DNA of 64,000 nt from Telluria aromaticivorans. Lineage in GTDB: Bacteria > Pseudomonadota > Gammaproteobacteria > Burkholderiales > Burkholderiaceae_D. Numbering within the stretch: position 1 is the stretch's first letter; each line of letters starts with the position of its first letter. Of the stretch, positions 41,026 to 48,815 are shown one piece after another. A program made the translations under genes and the position numbers. The notes below the pieces were generated by a model. The model did not search any database, was not told the DNA's origin, and saw only the letters and a program-made list of their open reading frames with translations. The stretch covers positions 1 to 64,000 of the forward strand of contig NZ_JABAIV010000008.1 in NCBI RefSeq assembly GCF_013003915.1. Reading direction: 5' to 3'.

Positions 41026-42426
41026 ATGCTTACTAGATTAAAAGTTCGCGGGTTCAAAAGTTTGGAAGATATTGAGGTCCGTTTTGGCCCTTTTACCTGC
41101 GTCGCCGGCGTTAACGGCGTTGGGAAGTCAAACCTTTTTGACGCGATTATGTTTCTTCGTGATCTCGCCGACACGTCAATTATCGATGCTGCAACCCGTA
41201 TCCGTAATAGCGATCGGCGTAGAATTAATCTTTCGGCATTATTTACACGAACTGCAAGTGTCCAAGCGACCTTAATGGAATTTGAAGTAGATTTTCTGGT
41301 TGGTGATAAGGTTGTTGATGACTTCGGGCGTGAAGGGAAGCCAAAGGTGACCTATCTTCAGTATAAGCTTGGATTGAGGTATGTTCCCGCGTCAGGAGCT
41401 AGGCCGGAAGGAATTGAGCTTGCGCATGAGTCACTCGATTTTGTTCCCAAGGGTGATGCAAAGCGCCAACTCGGTTTTCCTGTATCGCAGGAGTTTTTTG
41501 AGTCAATTTATCAAGGGTCAAGCCGAAGCGATTTCATCTATATCGATAAAGAAAACTCTTTAATTGCAAAAGTTCGACAGGATGGAGGGTCCTCTGGTCA
41601 GCCGATTAGCATCCCGATAGAGCGGGCAGAGCGAACAATTTTAAGTAATATTAATACGATTGATCGCCCTACTGCGTTGGCAGCTCGCCGAGAAATGCAG
41701 TCATGGATCAATTTGCAATTAGAATCAAGCTCACTGCGGAAGCCCGATGATTTCTCTGCAATTGGTAGAGTTTCGCCAACCGGCGAGCATCTTCCGGCAA
41801 CATTGCATCGCTTGAAAAAATTCGATGCGGTCGCAGCGCAACTAGCGAATTTGCTGCCAGATATTAAAAGCTTAGACGTTGATATCGACGAGCGGCGAGA
41901 GCTGAAAACGTTGTATCTGGAGACCGTCAGTGGAATCCGGCATGAGGCACGAGCACTGTCGGACGGAACCCTTCGTTTTTTAGCACTTGCAATTATTGGT
42001 GCTGATCCTGAAGCGGGTGGCGTTATTTGTTTAGAGGAGCCGGAGAATGGGATACATCCCGCACGAATCCCCGCGATTGTTTCTCTATTAGATGATATGG
42101 CTGTTGATCCTCAATATGCTATCGGACCGGATAATCCTCTGCGCCAGATTATTATAAATACGCATTCGCCATTGGTTATTCAAAAGCTGCAGACCCAGAG
42201 CATAATTGTTTCACAGGCTTACAAAAGTGACGGCGCGTCTCTTTCTTTGTTTTGCCCTATTCTTGGTACTTGGAGAACCAAGGCAAATTTCCAAGAAGAA
42301 GAAGCATCGGTTACATTTGGGGCATTGCTCGACTACCTGGGGCCAGCAGAGGAAGATGAAGACGTTACACCTGGGAAGGAAAGCGTGGGCCAATTATTCC
42401 ATCAGTTAGAAATAGATTGTCGCTAG
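41026..42426 (+). CDS. ABC/AAA-like ATPase (AAA_21/OLD-type), candidate defence gene
   Basis: 466 residues. N-terminal LTRLKVRGFKSLEDIEVRF lead-in typical of SMC/RecF/OLD-type ATPases. Walker A GVNGVGKS at 28-35; ABC-like signature LSDGT at 311-315; Walker B ICLEEPENGIHP at 334-345 with E337/E338; H-loop NTHSP at 378-382. About 270 residues between Walker A and the signature form an insertion/dimerisation arm. No nuclease domain is fused. GC is low: bases 41221-41280 have 23 G+C of 60, against 37 of 60 at 40381-40440 in proA. GGAGAG SD; 4 bases to the next gene, its probable effector. Precise role not established. Confidence 0.82.
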   Translation: MLTRLKVRGFKSLEDIEVRFGPFTCVAGVNGVGKSNLFDAIMFLRDLADTSIIDAATRIRNSDRRRINLSALFTRTASVQATLMEFEVDFLVGDKVVDDFGREGKPKVTYLQYKLGLRYVPASGARPEGIELAHESLDFVPKGDAKRQLGFPVSQEFFESIYQGSSRSDFIYIDKENSLIAKVRQDGGSSGQPISIPIERAERTILSNINTIDRPTALAARREMQSWINLQLESSSLRKPDDFSAIGRVSPTGEHLPATLHRLKKFDAVAAQLANLLPDIKSLDVDIDERRELKTLYLETVSGIRHEARALSDGTLRFLALAIIGADPEAGGVICLEEPENGIHPARIPAIVSLLDDMAVDPQYAIGPDNPLRQIIINTHSPLVIQKLQTQSIIVSQAYKSDGASLSLFCPILGTWRTKANFQEEEASVTFGALLDYLGPAEEDEDVTPGKESVGQLFHQLEIDCR

Positions 42427-42430
42427 GTCG

Positions 42431-43057
42431 ATGAGTATTTTTCGTTATACGCTTTTAGCAGATGGAACGTCTGATGAGGTATTGATGCCGATTTTGAGTT
42501 GGCTAATCGGACAACATTTTCCTGCTGTGCGTTCAGTCGGAGCTTTTGCTAAGAATTTTGGGAAGGTCGGGAATGATCTTGACTCTCGTATCCGCGCAGC
42601 GTTGCAGAACTTTCCTTGCGATTTATTGATTGTTCATCGGGACGCGGAAACGATGTCACATGAGCAGCGTATTGCGGAAGTGGATGTAGTGATGCGTGGA
42701 TTTAGCGTCAAATATGCTCCCCTTATACCTGTTCGGATGACTGAAGCTTGGCTTCTCGCGGATGAACAAGCAATTCGTTTTGCCGCAGGCAACGCAGGTG
42801 GAAATCATCGGCTTGATATACCGCGCCGTGACAAGTGGGAATCATTGCCTGATCCAAAACTAACTTTGTTGACTGCACTTAAAACGGCAAGTGGCAAGAC
42901 AGGTCGTGCGTTAGATAAATTTAATCCTCAAAAAGCGCGTCATCTTATAACTCCGAGATCTGGTTCGTTTGAATCGCTGAGAGGGCTTAAGGCGTTTGAC
43001 GCGTTTGAAGCAAATTTGGTTGCTCAGTTAAATGCGATTGCATATGCTCTGGATTAA
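42431..43057 (+). CDS. Toprim-like/DUF4276-like protein, candidate effector of the ATPase
   Basis: 208 residues, no signal or membrane helix. The opening LLADGTSDEVLMPIL (D11-G12, D15) resembles the Toprim/DUF4276 start where Glu is more usual. It is followed by CDLLIVHRDAET (H69-R70-D71-A-E73), in place of the Toprim DxD, and PVRMTEAWLLAD (E105). Such proteins pair with OLD-like ATPases in anti-phage modules (AriB of PARIS has the same general nature). Whether it is a nuclease is inference. AT-rich like its partner. Its last 14 bases overlap the start of the CopD-like gene. Confidence 0.7.
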   Translation: MSIFRYTLLADGTSDEVLMPILSWLIGQHFPAVRSVGAFAKNFGKVGNDLDSRIRAALQNFPCDLLIVHRDAETMSHEQRIAEVDVVMRGFSVKYAPLIPVRMTEAWLLADEQAIRFAAGNAGGNHRLDIPRRDKWESLPDPKLTLLTALKTASGKTGRALDKFNPQKARHLITPRSGSFESLRGLKAFDAFEANLVAQLNAIAYALD

Positions 43058-43454
43058 AGCCTTCCACATCCTCTTCGTCGTCTCGTGGTTTTCGGGGCTG
43101 TTCTACCTGCCGCGTATTTTCGTCAACCTGGCCCAGGAAACCAACCCTGCGGTGATCGAGCGCCTGCTGGGCATGGCGCGGCGGCTGTACCGGTTCACGA
43201 CGATACTGGCGGTGCCGGCGGTGCTGCTGGGCCTCTGGCTATGGCTGGGCTACGGCTTCAGCGGCGGCTGGCTGCACGCGAAACTGGCGCTGGTCCTCGT
43301 GACGATCGGCTACCATCACGCCTGCGGGTCGCTGCTGCGCAAATTCGAGGCGGGGCAGAACAAGCGCAGCCACAAGTGGTTCAGGTATTTCAATGAAATG
43401 CCGGTGCTGGTGTTGCTGGCGATCGTGATTTTGGTGGTGGTGAAGCCGTTTTGA
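43044..43454 (+). CDS. CopD/HemJ-like membrane protein
   Basis: 136 residues with four hydrophobic helices. LWIKAFHILFVVSWFSGLFYLPRIFVN opens the family, with a conserved His in helix 1, GYHHACG in helix 3 and a final hydrophobic segment. The family includes HemJ protoporphyrinogen oxidase-like and CopD-like proteins. Position after proA is conserved in related genomes as far as I recall. ATG 43044 lies inside the end of the foreign cassette; the first few codons are AT-rich and the rest is GC-rich, so the cassette boundary lies at about codon 4-6. Confidence 0.82.
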   Translation: MLWIKAFHILFVVSWFSGLFYLPRIFVNLAQETNPAVIERLLGMARRLYRFTTILAVPAVLLGLWLWLGYGFSGGWLHAKLALVLVTIGYHHACGSLLRKFEAGQNKRSHKWFRYFNEMPVLVLLAIVILVVVKPF

Positions 43455-43506
43455 CTGGCACGGCTGTGATTAGCACCGCTGTGATTAGTACCACTGCACT
43501 TTGATC

Positions 43507-43573
43507 CGTCATTCCCGCCACTGGCGGAACTGACTCCCGGCGAAGGCGGGAATAATGCCACTGGCATTATTCC
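43507..43573. repeat. Composite intergenic palindromes downstream of the CopD-like gene
   Basis: GTCATTCCCGCC..GGCGAAGGCGGG at 43508-43550 is a diverged CTTCGCCGG-family unit. It runs into GAATAATGCC/GGCATTATTC (43550-43572), a sister of the palindrome at 3290. A further unit with GGCCTTCGCCGG lies at 43616-43627. The whole gap 43455-43808 (354 bases) holds only repeats; no gene is visible. Confidence 0.6.
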
Positions 43574-43652
43574 CTTCAAGTTCGTTGGTCCGCCACGAAC
43601 GTCAAATTAGGTTCCGGCCTTCGCCGGAAGTCGGAGGCGCCAGTGGCGCGTA

Positions 43653-43726
43653 CGACGGTTTTTCGGATAACGGTAAAAACAGCTGCGAGCGACGGTTTTG
43701 GGATAGCGGTGTAAAAACGTAGTAAG
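43653..43726. repeat. Tandem 37-base duplication
   Basis: Copies at 43653-43689 and 43690-43726 both begin CGACGGTTTT, share a GGATA.CGGT segment and TAAAAAC, and end in AG. A partial third start CGACGG follows at 43727. It lies upstream of the RNA methyltransferase gene. Function unknown; probably slippage in a repeat-rich spacer. Confidence 0.5.
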
Positions 43727-43808
43727 CGACGGCCCCACGGTTATCGACGCAAGCAAGCCGATAACGCGTAACTCAACAGATTTTTTCAACGGACAAAGGG
43801 TACCCCTC

Positions 43809-45020
43809 ATGGCCTCATATTTTTGCCCATGCCCGCGTGGCATGGAAGCGGCGCTGGCCGAAGAACTGGGTGAAATCGCCCAGCAAAGCACTACCCTGAA
43901 GGTGCACAACCAGGTGCCGGGCGGCGTGCACTGCTCCGGCTCCATGACCGACGCCTACCGCGTCAACCTGCATTCGCGCATTGCCTCGCGCGTGCTGATG
44001 CGCATGGGCCAGCGCAGCTACACCACCGAAAACGACATCTACGACCTGGTGCTCGAGCAGCCCTGGGAAGACTGGTTTGGCGTCGACCACACCATCCGGG
44101 TGGACGTCACGGCCGTCAAGTCGCCGCTGCGCAGCCTCGAATTCACCACGTTGAAGATCAAGGACGCCATCTGCGACCGCTTCCGCGATCAGTTCAACAA
44201 GCGCCCGTCGGTCGACACGCGCGAGCCGGATATGCGCATCGTCGGCTTCCTCGACCAGCGCAACTTCATCATCTACCTCGACACCTCGGGCGAAGCGCTG
44301 TTCAAGCGCGGCTGGCGCGAAGAGACCGGTGATGCGCCGCTGCGCGAGAACCTGGCGGCCGGCATGCTGCGCGTGGCCGGCTGGAAGCCTGGCGTGCCGC
44401 TGTTCGACCCGATGTGCGGCTCCGGCACCATCCTGATCGAAGCGGCCCAGATGGTGCAGGGCATCCCGGCCGGCGCGCGCCGCCGCTTCGCGTTCGAGAA
44501 ATTCGCCGGTTTTGAGCGCGAAGCCTGGGCTGCCATGAAGGCCGAGATCAAGCCGAACCCGCTGCCAAGCGAGCCGACCATCTTCGGCTCCGACATTTCG
44601 GGCGACATGGTCGAGATGGCGCGCCACAACCTGAAGATCGCCGGCATCATGTTCGATGTCCCGCTCAAGCAGATCGAGGCGCAGCACGTGTCGCCGCCAA
44701 CCGAGCAAGCTGGCATCCTGCTGACCAACCCGCCTTACGGCGAGCGGATCGGCGTGCGCGGCGATGCCAGCATGGCGCCGGACGAGATGGCCGTGTCCTT
44801 CTATTCCGCCCTGGGCACCACGCTCAAGCAGCGCTTCGCCGGCTGGACGGTATTCTTGTTCACCGCCGACCTGAGCCTGCCGAAACTGCTGCGCCTGAAA
44901 GAAGCGCGCAAGACCCCGTTCTTCAACGGCGCGCTGGAATGCCGCCTGTTCCGCTTCGACATGGTCGAGGGCTTCAACCGCCGCGAGGGGGCCAAACCCG
45001 CGATGCCGAAGCCGGAATAA
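43809..45020 (+). CDS. THUMP-domain class I SAM-dependent RNA methyltransferase (RlmL N-type)
   Basis: 403 residues. N-terminal ferredoxin-like/THUMP RNA-binding region (ASYFCPCPRGMEAALAEEL to about 165), then a Rossmann methyltransferase with SAM loop FDPMCGSGTILIEA and catalytic LLTNPPYGERIG (N6/N2 methylase NPPY). It corresponds to the m2G2445 half of RlmL, or to a free-standing YpsC-type enzyme; RlmK domain absent. Start ATG 43809. 11 bases to the MFS gene, so co-transcription is likely. Confidence 0.9.
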   Translation: MASYFCPCPRGMEAALAEELGEIAQQSTTLKVHNQVPGGVHCSGSMTDAYRVNLHSRIASRVLMRMGQRSYTTENDIYDLVLEQPWEDWFGVDHTIRVDVTAVKSPLRSLEFTTLKIKDAICDRFRDQFNKRPSVDTREPDMRIVGFLDQRNFIIYLDTSGEALFKRGWREETGDAPLRENLAAGMLRVAGWKPGVPLFDPMCGSGTILIEAAQMVQGIPAGARRRFAFEKFAGFEREAWAAMKAEIKPNPLPSEPTIFGSDISGDMVEMARHNLKIAGIMFDVPLKQIEAQHVSPPTEQAGILLTNPPYGERIGVRGDASMAPDEMAVSFYSALGTTLKQRFAGWTVFLFTADLSLPKLLRLKEARKTPFFNGALECRLFRFDMVEGFNRREGAKPAMPKPE

Positions 45021-45031
45021 CAAGAGACCCC

Positions 45032-46321
45032 ATGCTGCCGCCGAACGAACCGGACCACTTGCCGAAGGACCCGGTTGTCCCGGTCCCGCTGCCACCGCCG
45101 GTCAAGATCGCGATGCTGTCGGCGGGCGGCCTGGCCACGCTGCTGGCCGGGCTGTCGATGCTCGGGCCGTTCTCGATCGATGCCTATTTGCCGGCTTTCC
45201 CGCAGATCCGCGCCAACCTGGGCGCGTCGGCGATCGAGGTGCAGCAAACGCTTACCGCCTACATGCTGGCCTTTGCCGGCATGGTGCTCTGGCACGGCGC
45301 GCTGTCCGATGCCTTCGGGCGCCGCAACGTGATCCTGGTGGCGCTGGTCGTGTTCGCGATCGGCACCTTCGGCTGCGCCTCCGCGCATTCGGTGCATTCG
45401 CTGTGGGTGTTCCGCATCATGCAGGGCGTGTCGGCAGGGGCGGGCGTAGTGGTGGGCCGCGCCATCATCCGCGATTTGTATTCCGATGCGGCGGCGGCGC
45501 GCCTGCTGTCGATGGTCACGATGATCTTCTCGATCGCGCCGGCCATCGCGCCGGTGCTGGGCGGCTGGATCGTCACCTTCTTCGACTGGCGCGCGATCTT
45601 CCTGGCGCTGTGCGTGTACACCGTGGTCCTCGGATGGTTCTCGTGGAAGCACCTGCCCGAGACGGTGCCGATGGAAAAGCGCCAGCCCTTCAACCCGCGC
45701 TTCCTGGCCGAAAGCTACGGCGCCATCTTTGGCTCCTTCCTGTTCCACATGAAGGCGGGCGTGGTGGCGATGAATTTCGCCGGCCTGTTCCTGTACATCG
45801 CGGCGGCGCCCGTCATGCTGCCCGAGCACCTGGGCCTGGGACCGTCGGAATTCGCGTGGCTGTTCGTGCCGACCGTGAGCGGGATCTTTTTGGGCGCGCT
45901 GGCGGCCAACCGCATGGCGGGCAAGCTGACTTTCGCGCGCCAGATCCGGGTCGGCTTCTTCTTCATGCTGGGCGCGATCGCCTTCAACGTGAGCTATCAC
46001 GCCTTCCTGCCGCCGGCGCTGCCCTGGAGCGTGCTGCATATGTTCTTCTTCACCTTCGGCAGCTCGATCATTGCGCCCGGCGCCACGCTGCTTGCGCTCG
46101 ACCTGTTCCCGCATATCCGCGGCACCGTGGCTTCCTGCCAGTCCTTCGTGACGACGCTGATGGGCGCCATCGTGGCCGGCCTGGTGGCGCCGGCCCTCTC
46201 GCACTCGGTGTTTTCGCTGGCACTGGGCCAGGCTGGCTTCGCCCTGGTGGCGCTGGCCTTCTGGGTCACGGCACGGCGCTACCGGCGCAATTTGGCGCGT
46301 ACGGGACGCCAAGTTCCGTAA
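45032..46321 (+). CDS. Bcr/CflA-family MFS drug-efflux transporter
   Basis: 429 residues with 12 predicted helices after a Pro-rich 35-residue cytoplasmic start. MFS signatures: LSMLGPFSIDAYLPAFPQI in helix 1 and GALSDAFGRRNVIL in loop 2-3, then RIMQGVSAGAGVVVGRAIIRDLY in helix 4-5. This is the 12-TMS drug:H+ antiporter type (bicyclomycin, chloramphenicol). ATG 45032 chosen. A clear terminator follows. Confidence 0.9.
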   Translation: MLPPNEPDHLPKDPVVPVPLPPPVKIAMLSAGGLATLLAGLSMLGPFSIDAYLPAFPQIRANLGASAIEVQQTLTAYMLAFAGMVLWHGALSDAFGRRNVILVALVVFAIGTFGCASAHSVHSLWVFRIMQGVSAGAGVVVGRAIIRDLYSDAAAARLLSMVTMIFSIAPAIAPVLGGWIVTFFDWRAIFLALCVYTVVLGWFSWKHLPETVPMEKRQPFNPRFLAESYGAIFGSFLFHMKAGVVAMNFAGLFLYIAAAPVMLPEHLGLGPSEFAWLFVPTVSGIFLGALAANRMAGKLTFARQIRVGFFFMLGAIAFNVSYHAFLPPALPWSVLHMFFFTFGSSIIAPGATLLALDLFPHIRGTVASCQSFVTTLMGAIVAGLVAPALSHSVFSLALGQAGFALVALAFWVTARRYRRNLARTGRQVP

Positions 46322-46328
46322 TTTTGCA

Positions 46329-46367
46329 AAAAAGCCCGGCTCTGTTCACAGGGGCGGGCTTTTTTTC
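46329..46367 (+). terminator. Rho-independent terminator after the MFS gene
   Basis: The AAAAAAGCCCG arm pairs with CGGGCTTTTTTT across a loop around CTGTTCACA, ending in seven T. It lies 8 bases after the stop and closes the methyltransferase-MFS transcript. With A's upstream it can work in both directions. Confidence 0.8.
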
Positions 46368-46371
46368 GACC

Positions 46372-46418
46372 ATGAAATAAAATTTCATAAAGTCATGCAT
46401 ATATGAAATACTATTTCA
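46372..46418. promoter_or_regulatory. Two GAAAT palindromes, candidate operators
   Basis: ATGAAATAAAATTTCAT (46372-46388; perfect 7-base arms, 3-base centre) and TGAAATACTATTTCA (46404-46418; perfect 7-base arms, 1-base centre) have centres 31 bases apart, about three helical turns. They lie in the 327-base space before the HDOD kinase gene, which has no other gene in it. A further hairpin TTTCGTGC/GCACGAAA is at 46529-46554. The protein that binds is unknown. Confidence 0.5.
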
Positions 46419-46648
46419 CCTTTCCAGCCATGATTCGTTGCTGACCTACTATTAGAGCGGCATCTCGGCAACACTTTTTACAGAAAGTATTGTTCCCGAT
46501 CAGAAATGTCTATATGCTAAGACAAGTTTTTCGTGCCCAGAATAAAGCACGAAACATTGTTCTGTTTGCTAGATGACAAAGCAAGACCATGTGGCCTCCC
46601 GTCCGGGACGCCCCGGACAACCCTCGACAAGCGGCCACGTTTGAGACC

Positions 46649-48811
46649 ATGCAACAATCGGATCAGGATATCCGCAATCGCCTGTTGATTGCCCGTCTGC
46701 CGGCCATGCCGCAGATCCTCGTGCGTCTCATCGAACACCTGCAGGCCGACGATCTCGGCATGCCGGAACTGGCGGCCCTGATTTCAAAGGATGCCGGCAT
46801 GACCGGCAAGCTGCTGGCCGTCGCCAACAGCTCGGCCTACCAGCGCCCGCATCGCAACGTCAACCTCGAGCAGTCGCTGGTCGCCCTCGGCACCGACATG
46901 ATCAAGACCCTGGTCATCAGCGATTCGGTGTTTCAGACCTTTAATAATTTCCCGCATTCCAGCAGCACCGACCTGCGTGCGTTCTGGAAGAATTCGCTCA
47001 GCGGCGCCGTGATCGCCCGCGATATCGCGCGCATCGTCGAGTACCCGCATGCCGAAGAAGCCTACCTGGCCGGCCTGCTGCACAATGTCGGCCGCCTGGC
47101 GCTGCTGGCCACCGCGCCGAAAGAATACGCATTCAACTTCAATGCGCGCGATGACGAAGACCTGTGCGCGGTCGAGCAGCGCACGCTCCAGATCACCCAC
47201 GCCGAAGCCGGCGCCTGGCTGATCGAGCGCTGGCAGCTCGATTCCTTCCTGGCCGACGCGGTGCTGTACCACCACGAGCCGAGCGACCGCCTGGAATCGG
47301 CCCACCCCTTGATCCGCATCGTGCGCCTGGCCCACGTGCTGTCGAGCCATTCGGACGACGAGGCAGCCGTGCGTGACGCCGCCGGCCTGTGCGGCATCGA
47401 CGCCGAGCAGGTTGGCCAGTTACTCGCCGGCGCCGCGCGCCAGATAGAAAAGGCCGCGGCCTACCTCGGCATCGACCTGGCAGGCGCCGACGACATCCCG
47501 GCGCCCACGGCCTATGCCCCGCCCGCGCTCGACCCGGTGCAGCAGCGCCTGTCCGAAGAAGTGCGCAACATGGTGCTGGTGTCCGAAGTCGGCCAGAGCT
47601 TCGCGCGCCAGCAGGGCGAAAGCGGCTTGCTGGAAGCGATGACGCGCTCGGCGCGCATCCTGTTCGACTTCGGCAATGCCGTGGTCTTGCTCGAGAACCC
47701 GACCGGTCATGCCCTGGTTGGTGCGCCCACCCAGGGCAGCCAGCGCATCGCCGAATTCGCGGTGCCGCTGGCCAAGGGCGGCGCGATCGCCAAGAGCGCG
47801 CTGGAGCGCCGCCCCGCCTTCGTGCAGCGCGAAGGCGAAGAACTCGGCCTGGCCGAAGAACAGCTGCTGCGCATGCTCGGCACCGACAGCCTGGTCTGCG
47901 TGCCTTTGGTGGCCGGCGCGCGCTGCCTCGGTGTGCTGATTGGCGGCGTCGACGCCTGGCAGCTGCCGCATTGCCAGCGGCGCGAACGCTTCATGCAGTC
48001 GTTCGGCGTGCAGGCTGCCACCGCGCTGGAAACCATGCTGTCCGAACGCGGCCACGCGCGCCGCCAGCTGGCCCATGTCGCCGATGAATACCGCGAAGCT
48101 TCGCGCCGCGTGGTGCACGAAGTGAACAACCCGCTGGCGATCATCAAGAATTACCTGAGCGTGTTGGATAGCAAGCTGGCGCGCCAGGAACCAGTGGGCG
48201 GCGAGATGTCGATCCTGAATGAAGAGATCGACCGCGTCGGCCAGCTGGTCCAGAGCCTCGCCGACCTCAAGCCGACCGAAGCGGGCCCGCGCCCGACCGA
48301 CGTCGCCAAGGTGGTGGACGAGGTGCAGCGCCTGTTCCGCAGCACCGGTTTCGTCCCCAGCTCGGTCGATATCGCAGTGGTCATGCCCGACGACGCCACC
48401 CGCATCGAAGGCGATGCCGATGTGCTCAAGCAGATCCTGGTGAACCTCGTGAAGAACGCCATTGAAGCGCTCGGCACTACCGGCGGGCGCATCGAGATCC
48501 TCAACCGCGGCCACGTCAACCGCGAGCGCCAGATGTACCTCGAACTGGTCGTCAGCGACAACGGCCCCGGCCTGTCGCGCGAAGTATTGGCCCACCTGTT
48601 CTCGCCGGTGAAGAGCACCAAGGACGGCGCCCACCACGGCCTCGGCCTGTCGATCGTGCACAGCCTGGTAAAGAAGCTGGGCGGCCATATCGCCTGCCGC
48701 AGCGGCCGCACCGGCACCGCCTTTGAAATCCTCCTGCCGGCATGGTCCGGCGCCGGCACGGGCACTGGCAACAGCGTCGCGCTGCCGGCCCGCGCCCTCG
48801 GCTCCGCATAA
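46649..48811 (+). CDS. HDOD-GAF hybrid sensor histidine kinase
   Basis: About 720 residues, cytoplasmic. HDOD domain at about 10-215 (LPAMPQILVRLIEHL, LISKDAGMTGKLL, AGLLHNVGRLAL). GAF at about 315-470. HisKA with phosphoacceptor H490 in VVHEVNNPLAIIKNYL. HATPase with LVNLVKNAIEAL, VSDNGPGLS and GLGLSIVHSL. The phospho-target is likely the receiver of the next gene, 4 bases on. ATG 46589 is an alternative start that adds 20 residues; neither has a strong SD. HDOD-kinase fusions are uncommon and link a c-di-GMP-type module to phosphorelay. Confidence 0.88.
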   Translation: MQQSDQDIRNRLLIARLPAMPQILVRLIEHLQADDLGMPELAALISKDAGMTGKLLAVANSSAYQRPHRNVNLEQSLVALGTDMIKTLVISDSVFQTFNNFPHSSSTDLRAFWKNSLSGAVIARDIARIVEYPHAEEAYLAGLLHNVGRLALLATAPKEYAFNFNARDDEDLCAVEQRTLQITHAEAGAWLIERWQLDSFLADAVLYHHEPSDRLESAHPLIRIVRLAHVLSSHSDDEAAVRDAAGLCGIDAEQVGQLLAGAARQIEKAAAYLGIDLAGADDIPAPTAYAPPALDPVQQRLSEEVRNMVLVSEVGQSFARQQGESGLLEAMTRSARILFDFGNAVVLLENPTGHALVGAPTQGSQRIAEFAVPLAKGGAIAKSALERRPAFVQREGEELGLAEEQLLRMLGTDSLVCVPLVAGARCLGVLIGGVDAWQLPHCQRRERFMQSFGVQAATALETMLSERGHARRQLAHVADEYREASRRVVHEVNNPLAIIKNYLSVLDSKLARQEPVGGEMSILNEEIDRVGQLVQSLADLKPTEAGPRPTDVAKVVDEVQRLFRSTGFVPSSVDIAVVMPDDATRIEGDADVLKQILVNLVKNAIEALGTTGGRIEILNRGHVNRERQMYLELVVSDNGPGLSREVLAHLFSPVKSTKDGAHHGLGLSIVHSLVKKLGGHIACRSGRTGTAFEILLPAWSGAGTGTGNSVALPARALGSA

Positions 48812-48815
48812 GGTC

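Noticed and set aside
44801..46312. 503-codon minus-strand frame over the MFS gene
   Set aside because: Low-complexity His/Arg/Gln/Glu sequence and no SD; the MFS helices on the other strand are clear.
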